Notes: a model not told the origin generated them from the sequence alone. A stretch of DNA of 53,373 nt from CANHBY01 sp046342195 (GCA_046342195.1 JBKDQE010000070.1:1-53373); one strand, 5' to 3'. Positions 1 through 9,224 are shown, counted from the first letter of the stretch. A program made the numbers and translations.

Positions 1-1
1 A

Positions 2-1645
2 CTGCTTGTGCAGGCGGTGCTGCTGGTGATTGGCGCTGTTGGCGCAGCCAAGGCCGGGGCCAAACTGGCTTCGGTGGCAAAAGAGATCGCCTCTGGCAAA
101 GTGCGTACCTTGGGGCAAATCAAGGCGTGGATGCAGGCATCGGGAAATTCGGGGTTGACCAAGCCAAGCACACCACAAAAACGTACTCCGATTCCAAGAA
201 AAACCCCTCAGGTTCCAAGAAAACCTCTTCAGGTAGAGCAGAAGAAGCTCACTCTGATTTCAGCAAGATCTCCTGAGGGAGAGAAGAAGCCCCCCGGGCC
301 GCCTGACGACAATCTTTCCCCACCCCAAACCCAGCGTGGCAATGTGGATCTCATTGATGAACAAGATTATTACAATCTCCTCAGCCGGCAATTGAGTCGT
401 GGTGATTTGAATCCGCAAATCCTGCTGTATTACGTAGAAGGCCAACGGCCTGTTGGTGATCGATTATGGACACCCATGCACGCCGCTTTTGGTTCGCTGG
501 ATGCGGCCAAGCAAAGCGTTACAAATCTTATAGTTAGGGCGGGCAAAACGCGCGCCAGTGCGCTGGCTGTGGATATCTTCGAGGTCAGCCACCCAGGTGG
601 CGACAAACAGAAAAGCTATCTGGTGAGCGCCTGGCCAGGGCAATTGTTCGAAGTCAGCAGGCAAATTCAAATCGAGCAAAAGCAACAGGTTGAGGCTTGG
701 GCGCGGCGAAATGGTGTAGGGGTCAAGCTGCTTGAATCAAGGGTCACGAAGCCTGGTGTCAAGACGATCGATGCCACAAAGAATGCGAATCAACAAGCGT
801 TCAACAAGTATTACGAACTGTGGCAGCAATATTTTCTGAAAGATAAGGCAAGCTACTTTCCTTCGATGCAATTCCTTGCCACATACCCCTTGCGGGGCAA
901 TGTCAAGCCGCCGGGGAAGATGGTTCGCTACCCTGGCAAGCAACATGCGTTTTTTGATTCGGTGGAGCGCGCCAACCAAGAGGTCGCCCGGCTTATGGCA
1001 CAGCCAGGGCTGACGGGCGAGCTGAGCATCCTGGTCGCCCGAGTGGCCGACCCCGGCATCAGCAAAAAAAATGTGTATCTGGTCAGCCTGATCGCCGGTG
1101 AGGAAAATAGTGTGCGGAGCCAGCTCAACAATATAAATATTGATATTGCACAGTGGTGGGCCCAACAAAATCAACTGAGATTGCAGCCGATTGATCTGGC
1201 CCACTCGCATCCATCGGGGAACCCCTTGCCCTCCGGCCTAGGGCGCCCCTATAGCCGTGCACCGATTGATCCCGACGACCCACAGGCTGATGCGTTGAAT
1301 GGCATGACGGGAGACATTCTATTTAATTTACACTACCTGCAAAGGGTTGAACATCCGGAAGATCTGCGCAATTTTTCCATTTGGGTCCGTACCCCGAGCG
1401 GCGCATCCCAGTTGCAGGCAAGCCCGGCGCAGGACCTCAACTTGGAACAGGTGCAGGACCTCGTCGATGAGCTGTACAAGGCGTATGCACGGCGCGACGG
1501 CGATGCCATTGAAGGTACTGTCCAGAATCTCTTCACCTTCTCGCTACAAAAATATGACAGTACAGGGCGTCCGGCAGGGCCGCCTGTGGCCTTCGACCCT
1601 TACCTGGTGCTGAAAACCATTTACTCACCGGGCAATAACGATTGA
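2..1645 (+). CDS. Large protein with duplicated domain, 5' end cut by window edge
   Basis: The frame is open to the left edge, so the gene probably begins upstream; the first possible start inside is GTG at 8. Numbering from there, residues 1-30 are Ala/Gly-rich and hydrophobic, 50-110 form a Pro/Lys/Arg-rich linker (with PRKTPQ and PRKPLQ side by side), and two related domains follow at about 120-245 and 268-397. Both copies share the pattern YYxL, a Phe-containing helix, a beta stretch, a Lys-rich turn, YLVS, and a final AW/WW helix (YLVSAWPG and YLVSLIAG). A third, unrelated stretch fills 420-545. The Ala-rich lead followed by a linker and C-terminal modules resembles the end of polymorphic-toxin or T6SS-effector-like proteins, but I recognise no catalytic motif, so the function is unknown. 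No partner or immunity gene follows; the next gene is thiS, 338 bp away. Confidence 0.75.
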   Translation: MLVQAVLLVIGAVGAAKAGAKLASVAKEIASGKVRTLGQIKAWMQASGNSGLTKPSTPQKRTPIPRKTPQVPRKPLQVEQKKLTLISARSPEGEKKPPGPPDDNLSPPQTQRGNVDLIDEQDYYNLLSRQLSRGDLNPQILLYYVEGQRPVGDRLWTPMHAAFGSLDAAKQSVTNLIVRAGKTRASALAVDIFEVSHPGGDKQKSYLVSAWPGQLFEVSRQIQIEQKQQVEAWARRNGVGVKLLESRVTKPGVKTIDATKNANQQAFNKYYELWQQYFLKDKASYFPSMQFLATYPLRGNVKPPGKMVRYPGKQHAFFDSVERANQEVARLMAQPGLTGELSILVARVADPGISKKNVYLVSLIAGEENSVRSQLNNINIDIAQWWAQQNQLRLQPIDLAHSHPSGNPLPSGLGRPYSRAPIDPDDPQADALNGMTGDILFNLHYLQRVEHPEDLRNFSIWVRTPSGASQLQASPAQDLNLEQVQDLVDELYKAYARRDGDAIEGTVQNLFTFSLQKYDSTGRPAGPPVAFDPYLVLKTIYSPGNND

Positions 1646-1711
1646 AGTCGTGACCTCAGTAAAATCAAGAACTTGCAGCAAAAATTTTTTCAATCTCTGA
1701 TGGTAGGTTGA

Positions 1712-1784
1712 GAGATGCTGCGACTGCGCTCAGCATGACAGTGTCGAGATGCTGCGACAATGCGGAGCATGACAGCGTGGTCGC
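1712..1784. repeat. Tandem REP-like palindromic repeat
   Basis: Two imperfect copies about 34 bp apart begin with GAGATGCTGCGAC at 1712 and 1746 and both run to a GCATGACAG ending. Each can fold on itself (TGCTG with CAGCA in the first, ATGCT with AGCAT in the second), and a third shorter GGCATGACC/GAGCATGGCC stretch follows. This fits a REP/BIME-type intergenic repeat. The rest of the 338-bp gap 1646-1983 holds no convincing gene, and I found no TPP-riboswitch consensus ahead of thiS. Confidence 0.55.
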
Positions 1785-1983
1785 CCGGCATGACCGGGAG
1801 CATGGCCGTATGTCGGGGGGCGATGACCCTAAAATAGGGAGAAAAGCGAATGTGATCGCTTTGGGGATCAATCTCTCCGTTTGGCCAGTGGCCTCAATCT
1901 TATGGATGTCAATCACCAATAGGATAGCCCTCTTCTTTTGAAACCACGTCCTTGGCTCCCCTCAACCCGTAAGGTGTTTGTTG

Positions 1984-2211
1984 ATGAATACCCCTCTTGC
2001 CACCAATGGCTTCACGATCGAGCTGGATGGTCAAGCGCATGAGTTGCCTGCAGGCACCTCTTTGGCCGATTTGGTCTGCTCTTTGGGCCACAGCGAGCAA
2101 GCCGTGGCGACGGCTGTCAACCAGTCTTTCGTGCCTCGCGCCCAACGAGCTGCCACCCTTTTGCGCCCGGGCGATCAGGTTTTGTTCTTTCAACCGATCG
2201 TGGGCGGGTAA
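1984..2211 (+). CDS. thiS: Sulfur carrier protein ThiS
   Basis: ThiS is the ubiquitin-like carrier whose C-terminal glycine is adenylated and thiocarboxylated to donate sulfur to the thiazole ring of thiamine. The 75-residue product has the family length, an FTIELDG beginning, the LADLV helix, and the required C-terminal Gly-Gly (IVGG). ATG at 1984 is chosen because AAGGTG lies 8 bases upstream; TTG codons at 1978 and 1981 are less likely. thiG starts 7 bp downstream, so both are cotranscribed and ThiS is delivered directly to its partner ThiG. No thiF or thiO is in the window. Confidence 0.93.
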   Translation: MNTPLATNGFTIELDGQAHELPAGTSLADLVCSLGHSEQAVATAVNQSFVPRAQRAATLLRPGDQVLFFQPIVGG

Positions 2212-2218
2212 GTCAACC

Positions 2219-3040
2219 ATGACTTTCCGCACCATGCCCCCGCAGCCTCAAGACACCTGGAGTGTCGGTCCGATCACGCTGAGCAGTCGATTTCTAATTG
2301 GCAGTGCAGGCTACCCCTCACCCCGGCACCTCAGTGAGGCCATTGAGGCTTCAGGCTCACAAATTGTCACTGTGGGCCTCAAACGTACCCTGGCCGCCGC
2401 GGGCGACAACGGCTTCATGACGCAGATCATGCACACCCTCAAAAAGCAGGGGGCGCACTTGCTGCCAAACACGGCAGGGTGTCGCAGCGCGCGGGATGCC
2501 ATCCAGCTGGCTCACATGGCACGCGAGCTCTATGGCACCCATTGGATCAAGCTGGAGGTGGTGGGCGACGAACACACCTTGCAGCCTGACCCTTTCGAAT
2601 TGGTCTTGGCCGCTGAACACTTGGTGCGCGACGGCTTCACGGTGTTTCCTTACTGCACCGAAGATCTCATCACCTGCCGCCGCCTGCTCGATGCCGGCTG
2701 CGCCCTGCTCATGCCCTGGGGTGCACCGATTGGCTCCGGGCAAGGTTTGCTCAACCCCTTTGCCTTGCGCACCCTGCGCGAACGCCTGCCCGATAGCGTG
2801 CTCATTATTGACGCCGGCATCGGTGCCCCATCGCACGCGGCTCAGGCCATGGAAATGGGCTTTGATGCTGTCTTGCTGAACTCGGCCGTGGCGCACGCTC
2901 AAAACCCTGTCTGTATGGCGGGTGCCTTTTGTCAGGCCATCGAAGCAGGGCGATCGGCTTTTCTGGCAGGAATGATGGCACCGCAAGATTTTGCGGTGGC
3001 CAGCACGCCAGTGGGGGGCCAACCTTTTATGGTCACTTGA
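2219..3040 (+). CDS. thiG: Thiazole synthase ThiG
   Basis: ThiG is a TIM-barrel enzyme that condenses 1-deoxy-D-xylulose 5-phosphate, dehydroglycine and ThiS thiocarboxylate to form thiazole phosphate carboxylate in the cytosol. The 273-residue sequence is full length. It shows LPNTAGC, the substrate-imine lysine in HWIKLEVV (about residue 111), PWGAPIGSGQG near 195-205 and the DAGIGAPSHAAQAMEMG barrel strand. A longer upstream-open frame from 1997 exists, but ATG 2219 matches the family N-terminus and directly follows the thiS stop. It forms an operon with thiS and the downstream thiDE fusion. Confidence 0.95.
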   Translation: MTFRTMPPQPQDTWSVGPITLSSRFLIGSAGYPSPRHLSEAIEASGSQIVTVGLKRTLAAAGDNGFMTQIMHTLKKQGAHLLPNTAGCRSARDAIQLAHMARELYGTHWIKLEVVGDEHTLQPDPFELVLAAEHLVRDGFTVFPYCTEDLITCRRLLDAGCALLMPWGAPIGSGQGLLNPFALRTLRERLPDSVLIIDAGIGAPSHAAQAMEMGFDAVLLNSAVAHAQNPVCMAGAFCQAIEAGRSAFLAGMMAPQDFAVASTPVGGQPFMVT

Positions 3041-3087
3041 CTTCCTTCAGTCCCCACAGCACTTACAACACTTACAAGCCTGATTTT

Positions 3088-4692
3088 ATGGCTCCCTCGT
3101 CTCGACCCATCGTCTGGAGCATCGCCGGAACCGACAGCGGCGGCGGTGCCGGCCTGTCTGCCGATCAACGGGCCGCCGAGGCGCTGCAAGTTCACCTTTG
3201 CCCCGTGGTGTCTGCCATCACCGCCCAAAATTCAATACGGGTGACACGGCTTGATTTGGTCGGGCTTGAATGCTTGAATGCCCAGCTGGAAACCTTGGCC
3301 CAAGACCTGCCCCCTCAAGTCATCAAGACCGGCCTGATTGGTGATGCGGCCCAAGTCAAATGCATTGCCGAGTGGGTTGACCGCTTGCGACAAAACGGCC
3401 CTTTGGCTTTGGTGGTTGACCCCGTTTTAGGCGCGAGCACCGGGGCCTCTTTCGCTGACACCCCGACGCTTCGCGCTTACGTTGAGCACCTTTTGCCACG
3501 CGCAACGCTGCTCACCCCGAATCAGTTTGAGGCGGCCCGGCTGCTGGGGCGCAAGCAACCCCTCGAAGACATTCCGGCAGCAGCCGAGGCCCTGCGGCAA
3601 CAGGGCTGCGAATCTGTGTGCATCACCGGCGGAGATACCAGGCCCCCTTCAGGCGGCCCTTCACTGGCCCTCGATTGGCTGGCCACGCCCCAGGCTCATG
3701 GCTGGCTGGCGTCACCCCGCTTGAACACCGCCCATCACCACGGCACCGGCTGCACTTTCGCGACTGCGGCAGCATCGGCCTTGGCGCGTGGCTTTGTCAG
3801 TGCCGATGCCCTCGTGTTGGCCAAAATGGCCACCTGGCAAGCGCTGCGGCATGCTCAAGCGATCGGGGGCGTTGGGGCGGGGGCCGGCCCGGTTCAGGCG
3901 CGGCCCGATTTTATTTTTGATCAGGCCACCTTGCCTCGATTGTCTTGGGGCACACGCCCGCATTTTCCTGCGCCGTCCCGAGTTCACGACAGCACCCCCT
4001 TGGGGCTGTACGCGATTGTGGACTCTCCTGAACGTTTACAGTCCGTTCTGAAGGCAGGGGTTCGCACGGTTCAGTTGCGACTCAAAACATCCGCCATGCC
4101 AGCCAGCGGCGGGCCTCAGCAACTCCGGCAAGCCATTCAAGAGGCTATCCATGCCAGCCGCAGCGTTCAGGCCACCTTGTTCATTAATGATCATTTTCAA
4201 GACGCTTTAGCGTGCGGTGCCGACGGCTTGCATCTGGGCCAGGAAGATTTGCTCGCGCTCACCGACGAGCAGCGTGACCAGCTTGCACAACATTTCTCGC
4301 TGGGCATCAGCAGCCACAGCCTCTGGGAGTTGTGCCGCGCCAGCGTGTTGAACCCCCGGTATATTGCCTGCGGCCCAGTGTGGCCCACCACCACCAAAGA
4401 CATGCCCTGGCAGCCCCAAGGCCTCAACAACCTGGCCTGGTGGTGCCAGATGTCTCCCCGGCCTGTGGTGGCCATTGGCGGCATTCTTGACGCCTGGCAG
4501 CTTGAGCAAGCCGCCCGCCAAGGCGCTGAGGGCGTCTGCGTGGTGAGGGGCCTGGGAGACCTGCCCGAAAGCACCGTGCCCCTTTTCCAGCAAGCCTTCG
4601 AAGCCGGCCAGGCCTCACCACAGCCAAGCACCGCCTGGCCGCACCCCACCCTGATCAAGGTCCATGATGGACGCCATGAACCCTTCCCTTGA
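3088..4692 (+). CDS. thiDE: ThiD-ThiE fusion: HMP(-P) kinase / thiamine-phosphate synthase
   Basis: The 534-residue protein joins two enzymes of thiamine synthesis. Residues 1-270 are ThiD (phosphorylates hydroxymethylpyrimidine twice): IAGTDSGGGAGLSADQ at the N-terminus, VVDPVLGASTG, LLTPNQFEA and the HHHGTGCTFATA anion-hole/cysteine motif. After a short linker, residues about 305-500 are ThiE, which joins pyrimidine pyrophosphate to thiazole phosphate: VQLRLK, FINDHF, GADGLHLGQED, GISSHS, ACGPVWPTTTK and VVAIGG. ATG 3088 is 47 bp after thiG and matches ThiD starts; the frame is open further upstream inside thiG but that is not coding. The order D then E is like plant TH1; many bacteria have separate genes or the order E-D. 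The last 29 bases overlap the next gene. Confidence 0.93.
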   Translation: MAPSSRPIVWSIAGTDSGGGAGLSADQRAAEALQVHLCPVVSAITAQNSIRVTRLDLVGLECLNAQLETLAQDLPPQVIKTGLIGDAAQVKCIAEWVDRLRQNGPLALVVDPVLGASTGASFADTPTLRAYVEHLLPRATLLTPNQFEAARLLGRKQPLEDIPAAAEALRQQGCESVCITGGDTRPPSGGPSLALDWLATPQAHGWLASPRLNTAHHHGTGCTFATAAASALARGFVSADALVLAKMATWQALRHAQAIGGVGAGAGPVQARPDFIFDQATLPRLSWGTRPHFPAPSRVHDSTPLGLYAIVDSPERLQSVLKAGVRTVQLRLKTSAMPASGGPQQLRQAIQEAIHASRSVQATLFINDHFQDALACGADGLHLGQEDLLALTDEQRDQLAQHFSLGISSHSLWELCRASVLNPRYIACGPVWPTTTKDMPWQPQGLNNLAWWCQMSPRPVVAIGGILDAWQLEQAARQGAEGVCVVRGLGDLPESTVPLFQQAFEAGQASPQPSTAWPHPTLIKVHDGRHEPFP

Positions 4693-7600
4693 ACCGCCAT
4701 TGTCCACGCCAAGCCACCTGCCCCACGAACCATCACCGCCTGCCCGTTCGCGCCTTTTGCGTGCTTGGGCACGCGCCCTCAAGCGCTTGTCGTGGATCAT
4801 CGCTGTTGGCCTTCTGATTCAAACTAGCCTGGTTTTTTGGGTACCCTGGGCACTACAAGGCCCTGTGGCGCGCGAAGTTTCGGTGCAACTGGGGCGGCAG
4901 GTCAGCATTCAAAGCGCTCAATTCAACCCCTTTCAACTGAGACTGACACTGGATCAGGTCTCGGTTCAAGACTCGGCCCCAGGCTCTGAGGCCCTGTTGT
5001 CAGTACAACAGATATTCATTGATGTATCGGCCCGATCCTTGATGGCGATGGCGCCCATCCTGGACCGGGTCACCCTCACTGAACCCCGACTGAACCTGGT
5101 GCGCCGACCCGACACGAGCTTCAATGTGTCTGATCTTGCCGCCCAATGGGGCGCTCCGCGCACCGGCTCTCCCACAGCGCTTGCGCGTTTTTTGATTCGA
5201 GACCTTGAGCTGCACCGCGGTACGATTCATTTTGATGATCAGCATCAGGGAAGCCAGCACGCGATCGAAGACATTGAGTTTTTGCTTCCTTCAATCACCA
5301 CCCTCACCGACCCCCAAAACCAAGCCATCTCCCCAAGCTTGACCGCTCGCTTGCACGGTGGCGAAATTCAGTGGTCGGCTCAGGCCAAGCCGTTTGCGGC
5401 CGCTCCAGAAGCCTCATTGACTGTGGTGATCAAGGGCCTCAATGTGGCCGATGCGCTCAAAAATGCCAGCGCCCTCATGCCCTGGTCGATTCAGCAAGGC
5501 CGGCTGGATGCCGAGTGGAAGCTCTCGCTGCAAAACCACTCCAGCCGCATTCAAAGCCCCGGGCAAGCTCAGGAACCACCCCATCAAAAGGCCTTGTCGC
5601 TTCAAGCCCAGGGGCATGTTTTGTGGCAGTCTCTCCAGATCACCGGCCCTGCCGGTCAAGGCTTGAGCCTGGCCCAAGCGCAACTGGAGGGCTTGGGCCT
5701 GCAACTTGATTTTGCCACAGGGGGCCCGAAGTGGTCTGCCCAAGCGGCCCGAGCGGCCTTGGTTGAACTTGAAATCCAAGGGCGCAGCGATGCCCCCGCC
5801 CCGCTGTCGATTCATCACATGTTGCTGAACGGGCTCCAAGCCGACAGCGTACAAAAATCAGTCACAGTGGCATCGGCCCAGATCAATGGTGCGCAACTTC
5901 AGCTCAAGCGGCAGGCCGATGGCTCCATTGATTTTCAAGCCCGGATTGCCGCGCTCGCCAGCCACACGGCAGCCTTGCCCGAACCCCTCCCAGCGAGCCC
6001 TGTCACGCCAGAAAAGCCCTGGAAATTCGAACTTGATCGCCTGGATGTTTCTGATGTCAGCGCTCACTGGCGCGACGAGTCCACCCAGCCCCCGACAGAC
6101 TGGACCCTCGAAGGCCTTCAGGGCCAAGTTCAATCCCTCTCCAGCTCACCGAGCCAAGCCCTGGCATTTGATTTGCAAACTCAAATCAAAAGTGGCGGAG
6201 CCATCGCGGTGCAAGGCCGCAGCGAGCCCACATCAGGCCGCCTCGATACCGACATTCAACTGAAAAACCTCAACCTGAATGCCCTCAAACCCTACCTCTC
6301 GACCGCCCTGAACCTTGATTTAGCCACAGGATACCTGGATCTGGACGGGCACCTTGGGGTCGAGTCTGCCACGACACCCGATGTTCGCCTTCGTTTGACA
6401 GGCACAGGCAATATCCACACACTTGACACCCGCGAACCGCACACCCAAGCCAATTTCCTTGGCTGGCGCCAATTGAAGGCCAAGGGCCTGGACATCGACC
6501 TGCACCCCCTCCATCCGTCATCGAAAGATCAGGTGAATATTGAGGCCCTCGAAATTCAAGACTTGTTCGCCAAAATCGTCATCAACCCTCAAGGGCGTCT
6601 TAACCTCCAGGACCTGCTTCAGCGCGACCCTTCCACGCCCACAGCCACACCAGCCAAGGCCTTGTCCACATCGCCCCAATGGGCCATTGGCGGCATCCGT
6701 ATTTCAGGGGGCAGACTGAATTTCACGGACCTCTACATCCAACCCCGATACCACACCACCATCACGGACCTCAACGCCACCCTCTCCTCATTATCGATGG
6801 CGGCCCCCCCGGCGCAACTTCAGCTTCAGGGCCGCATTGAAGGCGATGCCCCCTTACTGGCCGAAGGAACAATCAAGCCTTTCGGTGACTCGCTGTTTCT
6901 TGACCTCACGGCCAAAGCGCGTGGCATTGACCTCCCGACCTTCTCGCCTTATTCTGCCAAATATGCAGGGTACCCGATTGTTCGCGGCAAGCTGTCCATG
7001 GAAGTGAGCTACCGCATTGAGCAAGGTCGGCTCGAAGCCCAAAACTCGATTTTTCTTGACCAGCTCACCTTCGGCGAACGTGTCGAGAGCCCCAAGGCCA
7101 CTCAGCTTCCCGTCCTGTTTGCGGTCGCCCTTCTCAAAAACAGCCGAGGTGAAATCAAGCTTCATCTGCCGGTTTCCGGTTCCTTGAATGACCCCCAGTT
7201 TTCAGTGGGGTCCGTGGTGGGAAAGGCGCTCTTCAACCTTGTCAAAAAAACCATCTCTTCCCCCTTCACCCTGTTGGCCTCGATCTTCGGCTCGGGCGAG
7301 GCTGATTTGAGCAGCGCCGAATTCATCCCGGGGACGGCTGAATTGTCACCCGAGGCCCTGCCCCGACTGGAAAAATTGGCCCAATCATTGAAAGACCGGC
7401 CCGCCCTCAAGCTCGACTTGGCCGTTCACATTCACACCCACCTTGAACTTGGTGAATGGCGCAAAAGCCAGCTCATGGAGCGCCTTCTGGCCGCTCGCCA
7501 TCAAGATGGCGCCGCATCAGACAGCTTTGATCCCAACCCGCGCCATTGGAGCGAGAAAGACTATGCCTTGTGGCTTCAGCGGCTTTACGACAAAACACCC

Positions 7601-7891
7601 ATCATCCAGCCACCCCGCAATGCCTTGGGCCTGCGCAAACAAATTCCTGCCACAGAAATGGAAACTCTGTTACTGGCCACCATCGTCCCCGGCGAGGCCG
7701 AATGGCAAGAATTGGCTCAACAACGAGCCCATACCGTCCGATCCATCTTGAGCGCGCAAATTCCGAGCGAGCGGGTGTTTACACTGTCGCCTGTCATTTC
7801 AGGGGCCATTCCCCCCTCTGCCCCTGACAGCAGCAGCGCACAAACCTCTCCCGAATGCTCGTCGGCTTGTGTTGTTTTCAGCCTCCGTTGA
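4664..7891 (+). CDS. DUF748 / AsmA-like envelope protein
   Basis: A protein of about 1075 residues with an N-terminal cytoplasmic Pro/Arg-rich stretch, one membrane anchor (about 43-65, ending LVFWVPWAL), and a very long periplasmic part. It has the DUF748 signature: ARQVSIQ-type beta repeats near the start (here LGRQVSIQSAQFNPF), repeated beta-rich blocks, a conserved late block (LTFGERVESP, LPVLFAVALLK) and a C-terminal GTAELSPEALPRLEKLA region. DUF748 and AsmA relatives are thought to act in envelope lipid transport or outer-membrane homeostasis; the exact role here is unknown. Start candidates are ATG at 4664, 4667 or 4676, with AAGG just upstream. It overlaps thiDE by 29 bp, so it is probably cotranscribed although unrelated to thiamine. 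Confidence 0.88.
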   Translation: MMDAMNPSLEPPLSTPSHLPHEPSPPARSRLLRAWARALKRLSWIIAVGLLIQTSLVFWVPWALQGPVAREVSVQLGRQVSIQSAQFNPFQLRLTLDQVSVQDSAPGSEALLSVQQIFIDVSARSLMAMAPILDRVTLTEPRLNLVRRPDTSFNVSDLAAQWGAPRTGSPTALARFLIRDLELHRGTIHFDDQHQGSQHAIEDIEFLLPSITTLTDPQNQAISPSLTARLHGGEIQWSAQAKPFAAAPEASLTVVIKGLNVADALKNASALMPWSIQQGRLDAEWKLSLQNHSSRIQSPGQAQEPPHQKALSLQAQGHVLWQSLQITGPAGQGLSLAQAQLEGLGLQLDFATGGPKWSAQAARAALVELEIQGRSDAPAPLSIHHMLLNGLQADSVQKSVTVASAQINGAQLQLKRQADGSIDFQARIAALASHTAALPEPLPASPVTPEKPWKFELDRLDVSDVSAHWRDESTQPPTDWTLEGLQGQVQSLSSSPSQALAFDLQTQIKSGGAIAVQGRSEPTSGRLDTDIQLKNLNLNALKPYLSTALNLDLATGYLDLDGHLGVESATTPDVRLRLTGTGNIHTLDTREPHTQANFLGWRQLKAKGLDIDLHPLHPSSKDQVNIEALEIQDLFAKIVINPQGRLNLQDLLQRDPSTPTATPAKALSTSPQWAIGGIRISGGRLNFTDLYIQPRYHTTITDLNATLSSLSMAAPPAQLQLQGRIEGDAPLLAEGTIKPFGDSLFLDLTAKARGIDLPTFSPYSAKYAGYPIVRGKLSMEVSYRIEQGRLEAQNSIFLDQLTFGERVESPKATQLPVLFAVALLKNSRGEIKLHLPVSGSLNDPQFSVGSVVGKALFNLVKKTISSPFTLLASIFGSGEADLSSAEFIPGTAELSPEALPRLEKLAQSLKDRPALKLDLAVHIHTHLELGEWRKSQLMERLLAARHQDGAASDSFDPNPRHWSEKDYALWLQRLYDKTPIIQPPRNALGLRKQIPATEMETLLLATIVPGEAEWQELAQQRAHTVRSILSAQIPSERVFTLSPVISGAIPPSAPDSSSAQTSPECSSACVVFSLR

Positions 7892-7908
7892 TTTCCGCGC
7901 GTCATTCA

Positions 7909-7984
7909 GGGGGCATCAGGGACGCATGACACGCCATCAGCGATGCCGCAGGCCACAAGCTGCGCTGTGGCTGCTGCCCGCCTG
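7909..7984. repeat. Left 76-bp direct repeat flanking an AT-rich cassette
   Basis: This stretch, beginning GGGGGCATCAGGGACGCATG, recurs at 9461-9536 in the same orientation with a single difference (GATGCCGCAGG here, GATGCAGCAGG there). Identity stops sharply on both sides. The two copies enclose the orphan gene at 8079-9224. The sequence includes an ATG and the first codons of the short frame that continues downstream of the right copy. It may be an attachment-site-like or recombination-generated duplication. Confidence 0.9.
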
Positions 7985-8078
7985 CTATTTTTCGATGTAT
8001 TAATGTGGCGCATGGCCGCAGTATCTGGGCGTGCTTTGCGACCACGCGGTATTTATCAAGGAAGATCAACGAGTTGGC

Positions 8079-9224
8079 TTATTTTTTTGTTGAATACCAG
8101 TCATCATTCCAAGAGGGGACGGGCTCGCCCGGTATTACCATAATTCTTTTCCCAGGTTGAGCGTTTGGAGGGTGCTGAGTACTCTTGGTAATATTAATAT
8201 CAAATTTTTTTCCTGATAATTCATGCAACATTGAATTTACTATTTTATATAAATCATTATCTAATTCAAAGCCCTTTCGTGTACCAGAAAGTCCATTTTC
8301 ATGAAGAAACTTACTTAATTCATGCAGAGTTTCGTAAGTTTGTTTTATCTCCTTTCTATTTCCTTTTTTCAATAAAAATTCAATGCTGCGACTCAAGCCA
8401 GTCTCTAGGCTCGGCTCAGTAAGTAACTGATTTAGGGTCAACAGGGGCCCCTCCCCGGTCTTGTTGCCATTGAACAACTTGTCGATGGCTTTTCCAATAG
8501 GTGTTGAAGCTATACGAGAAATATCACCGTCTGATACGTTATTGAGAAGGGCTATAAGAAAAGCGTCCTGTTGGTTTTTGGGGATCTTGGAAAGATCTGC
8601 CTTCTCCACAGTCTTGATTATCTCATTGATGATTTTTGGATCAAGTGTATTTTTAATGGCTTTGAGATTATTTTTCCTGATGAGTTGTGGAAGGTTAAGA
8701 CGTTTTTCTGGAATCTGAGGTAATTTCTCAATAATCTTTTGTAATTTTCGAGCCATTTCTGGATTTGTTTGGCGAATTGCATTTATTATTTTTTTGCTGT
8801 GTATCAAAATACCAATTGCAGCGCCAGCGGCCTTTGTTACAGCATCAATGATTAATTGACTGCCAACTTTTGCTGCATTGTCTAAATCTTCGAAGCTGCG
8901 GGCATCGGCCACACCCCTTACAAGAGTGTTTAAAGAGTTTACCAGATCTGCAAAGCCCAAAACGGTCAGTACTCCTGCAACCGCTGGCCCTGTTACTGGG
9001 TTGGCAAGCCCTGCTCCAATAATAGCCAAAAGAGCAATTGTTTCAGGCTTTAAAAGACTCTTCAGTCTTTCTGCGACTTCTGCAGGAGCGTTAAAAATAG
9101 CTTTTTCGATAACATACGGGATTGCTTTTGAATAATAATTCAAATCTTTATTTTTAAAATCAATATTATTCTCAACTTTATTCTCAACCTTATTTTCAAG
9201 ACCTAACCTGAGCGGCATATTCAT
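8079..9224 (-). CDS. AT-rich orphan protein, possible toxin-like (foreign origin)
   Basis: A 381-residue product that I cannot assign to a family. ATG at 9224 is chosen because GGGAG lies 7 bases upstream; a TTG at 9263 would add 13 residues. Residues 10-25 carry an ENKVENKVEN short repeat. About 55-145 is a hydrophobic, Gly/Ala-rich helical segment (LLAIIGAGLANPVTGPAVAG, then LGFADLVNSLN), similar in character to the helical pre-toxin segments of T6SS and polymorphic effectors; the remainder is Lys/Asn/Ile-rich helices and a Pro-containing tail. Codon use is strikingly A/T-rich compared with every neighbour. It lies alone, antisense to its surroundings, between two 76-bp direct repeats, so recent acquisition is likely. 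Any toxic function is inference only. Confidence 0.7.
   Translation of the reverse strand: MNMPLRLGLENKVENKVENNIDFKNKDLNYYSKAIPYVIEKAIFNAPAEVAERLKSLLKPETIALLAIIGAGLANPVTGPAVAGVLTVLGFADLVNSLNTLVRGVADARSFEDLDNAAKVGSQLIIDAVTKAAGAAIGILIHSKKIINAIRQTNPEMARKLQKIIEKLPQIPEKRLNLPQLIRKNNLKAIKNTLDPKIINEIIKTVEKADLSKIPKNQQDAFLIALLNNVSDGDISRIASTPIGKAIDKLFNGNKTGEGPLLTLNQLLTEPSLETGLSRSIEFLLKKGNRKEIKQTYETLHELSKFLHENGLSGTRKGFELDNDLYKIVNSMLHELSGKKFDINITKSTQHPPNAQPGKRIMVIPGEPVPSWNDDWYSTKK

Noticed and set aside
1646..1983. TPP riboswitch expected ahead of thiSG
   Set aside because: No CTGAGA, ACC(C/T)GA or GCG-AGGGAA core elements found in the gap; the operon is probably controlled otherwise.
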